DNA of 64,000 nt, taken from NCBI GenBank assembly GCA_018814305.1, contig JAHJAA010000043.1:98581-162580 (forward strand), in the 5' to 3' direction. Positions 62,984 through 64,000 of the stretch are shown here, piece by piece (the stretch's first letter is position 1; every line of letters begins with the position of its first letter). The notes below the pieces were generated by a model. The model had not been told where the DNA came from. It ran no database searches and worked only from the letters and a program-made list of their open reading frames with translations. This DNA comes from Pseudomonadota bacterium (GTDB lineage Bacteria > Desulfobacterota > Desulfobulbia > Desulfobulbales > JAGXFP01). Made by a program: the position numbers and the translations under genes.

Positions 62984-63865
62984 ATGAGTAACCATGTTAG
63001 TTCTCGCTTCTGCCATTTGATTTTAGACAACATCCCTGTTGCTGTCGTGACCATGGATGCAGATTTCAATATCACCTCTTTTAATAATCCAGCAGAGGAC
63101 TTAACGGGGTATCCCGCCTCAAAGGCTATAGGGAAACCATGCTCTGAGGTATTACACAGTAAAAGGGGTGACTCAGAGAATCCTTTAACAATTTTAAAGG
63201 AAATCGGTGTCCCGACATCCGGCATTGAGACTGAACTTATCAACCGCTATGATGAGCATATTCCAGTAAGACTAAGTGTTGCTTCAATTGAAAATGATGA
63301 TGGCGTACTTATTGGTTTTTTGGAGATTATTGAGGATATCTCCAGGGAAAAATCTTTAGAGCGCGAACAGAACAATTTTCAATATATGCTGGCCCATGAC
63401 ATGAAGTCTCCATTGGTTGCCATTTTAGGTCTGACAAAAAGAATCCAGGAACACCATGAAGATATGCCGGCAGACAAGCTTGATACCTATTGTAAAACTA
63501 TTAAAAACTCCGGGGAGCAGCTCGAGTCACTCGTTTTGGAATTTTTGGAATTCTCAAGACAAGTCACAGATAAGGTCAAACTTAATTTGGAAGAAGTCGA
63601 TTTACCGGAACTTCTCAATCAACTTATTTTGAGCTGTCAGCCCCAGGCGTTAGAAAAAGGAACTACGATACGTTTGGAGTATGACGCTGTATCTCCTCTT
63701 ATCGCTGACAGCAGACAACTGCAGCGTGTTTTTGAAAATCTATTCTCTAACGCTATAAAATTTATTCATCAAAATGGGGAGATTGTCACCACTATCAAAG
63801 AGAATGACAGGCAGGTGGTTATTCAGGTGAAAGATAATGGCCCAGGCATTGTTGATGATGATTGA
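62984..63865 (+). pseudogene. PAS histidine kinase, truncated before the ATP-lid G2 box
   Basis: A 293-codon frame with a PAS domain (about 8-120, DNIPVAVVTMDADFNITSFN), a HisKA domain with the H-box MLAHDMKSPLVAILGLTKRI (His about 139), an N-box FSNAIKFI and the G1 box KDNGPGI. It then ends DDD-stop. Family members continue with the F-box and G2 (GTGLGL) needed to hold ATP, about 40-60 residues, so activity is doubtful. The TGA may be a nonsense or frameshift lesion. Base composition is more A/T-rich than the central operon. Confidence 0.75.
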
Positions 63866-64000
63866 GAGCGAACTCGCAAATTAAGGGAGGTATATCCTCC
63901 AAAAATGAGGGAACGTTGAGGCAACGCCCCCTCAGCATCAGGGAAGTAAGCTTGGTTATTTGAGATCCTATTCCGCGAACGGCAAAGAGAGTTGCCGTGG
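63866..64000. other. Window edge, nothing identified
   Basis: The last 135 bp contain short GC stems (for example GAGGCAACGCCCCCTC near 63918-63933) but no gene, promoter or repeat that I can support. Confidence 0.3.

Noticed and set aside
1..64000. CRISPR array, rRNA operon, complete insertion sequence or prophage
   Set aside because: No regularly spaced repeats, no rRNA motifs and no transposase, integrase or phage structural genes were seen on either strand.

Overview
The window reads as chromosomal DNA of a Gram-negative bacterium. It has an outer-membrane phospholipase, OmpA-type and DUF1207-type envelope proteins, lipoproteins, a sigma-54 activator with intact GAFTGA loop, and many PAS/kinase proteins. 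The gene mix (PAS-rich signalling, DUF5752 beside TreT, CxxC-tailed CHASE sensor, GlgE pathway) suggests a Desulfobacterota (deltaproteobacterial) relative. That is inference: no rRNA or ribosomal-protein marker is present.

Layout. 0.2-1.2 kb: a tRNA-Arg(TCT) whose 3' half and terminator are duplicated 0.84 kb downstream, bracketing a ParDE toxin-antitoxin pair, which looks like a tRNA-integrated micro-island. 1.2-5.4 kb: an unknown lipoprotein, PldA, an MsrA-MsrB fusion and a small membrane protein. 5.6-7.8 kb: a PAS-PAS-AAA+-Fis sigma-54 activator. 8.0-12.3 kb: a monooxygenase-like protein, cardiolipin synthase and glucan phosphorylase. 12.5-18.8 kb: a decaying signalling block with a receiver remnant, a hybrid kinase split by an in-frame TAG, and frameshifted HD-GYP and CHASE genes. 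18.8-29.0 kb: stress and metal genes, including a Cu-type P-ATPase with YHS and metal-binding repeats, DUF2254, a SpoIIAA-like protein, a beta-phosphoglucomutase/GH65 fusion and a 3'-truncated acetate kinase. 29.1-50.5 kb: one very long trehalose/glycogen operon (DUF5752, TreT, GlgX, GlgM, GlgE, TreS-maltokinase, GlgB, TreZ, MalQ-TreY, MscS). 50.5-62.3 kb: a DedA-PAP2 fusion, an OmpA-like lipoprotein, a large MscS-family channel, an Ig-like/ice-binding-like lipoprotein, CsbD and several tiny membrane proteins. 62.4-64 kb: a GGDEF remnant, a DUF2391-like protein and a truncated PAS kinase.

The main discovery is a repeated regulatory element, seen six times (about 8.0, 19.3, 29.1, 50.6, 52.5 and 57.3 kb). 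Each copy has two 16-bp dyads 17-18 bp apart (site 1: CCTCA-N6-YGAGG) and, 146-147 bp downstream in five of six copies, a -24/-12 sigma-54 promoter (consensus CGGCATGNCTYTTGCT). In the 29.1 kb copy the spacing is 352 bp, as if about 206 bp had been inserted. Each copy lies just upstream of a stress or storage transcription unit. Together they define a sigma-54 regulon linking cardiolipin synthesis, glucan phosphorolysis, trehalose/glycogen cycling, mechanosensitive channels, envelope proteins and an ice-binding-like protein. The activator at 5.6-7.8 kb is the obvious candidate regulator.

Metabolically, GlgM, GlgE, TreS-maltokinase and GlgB form the maltose-1-phosphate route to glycogen. GlgX, MalQ-TreY and TreZ turn glycogen into trehalose. 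TreT makes trehalose from a nucleotide sugar. GT35 and GH65 phosphorylases release sugar phosphates. MscS-type channels would vent solutes on osmotic downshift. The picture is a reversible switch between storage polymer and compatible solute under osmotic, desiccation or cold stress.
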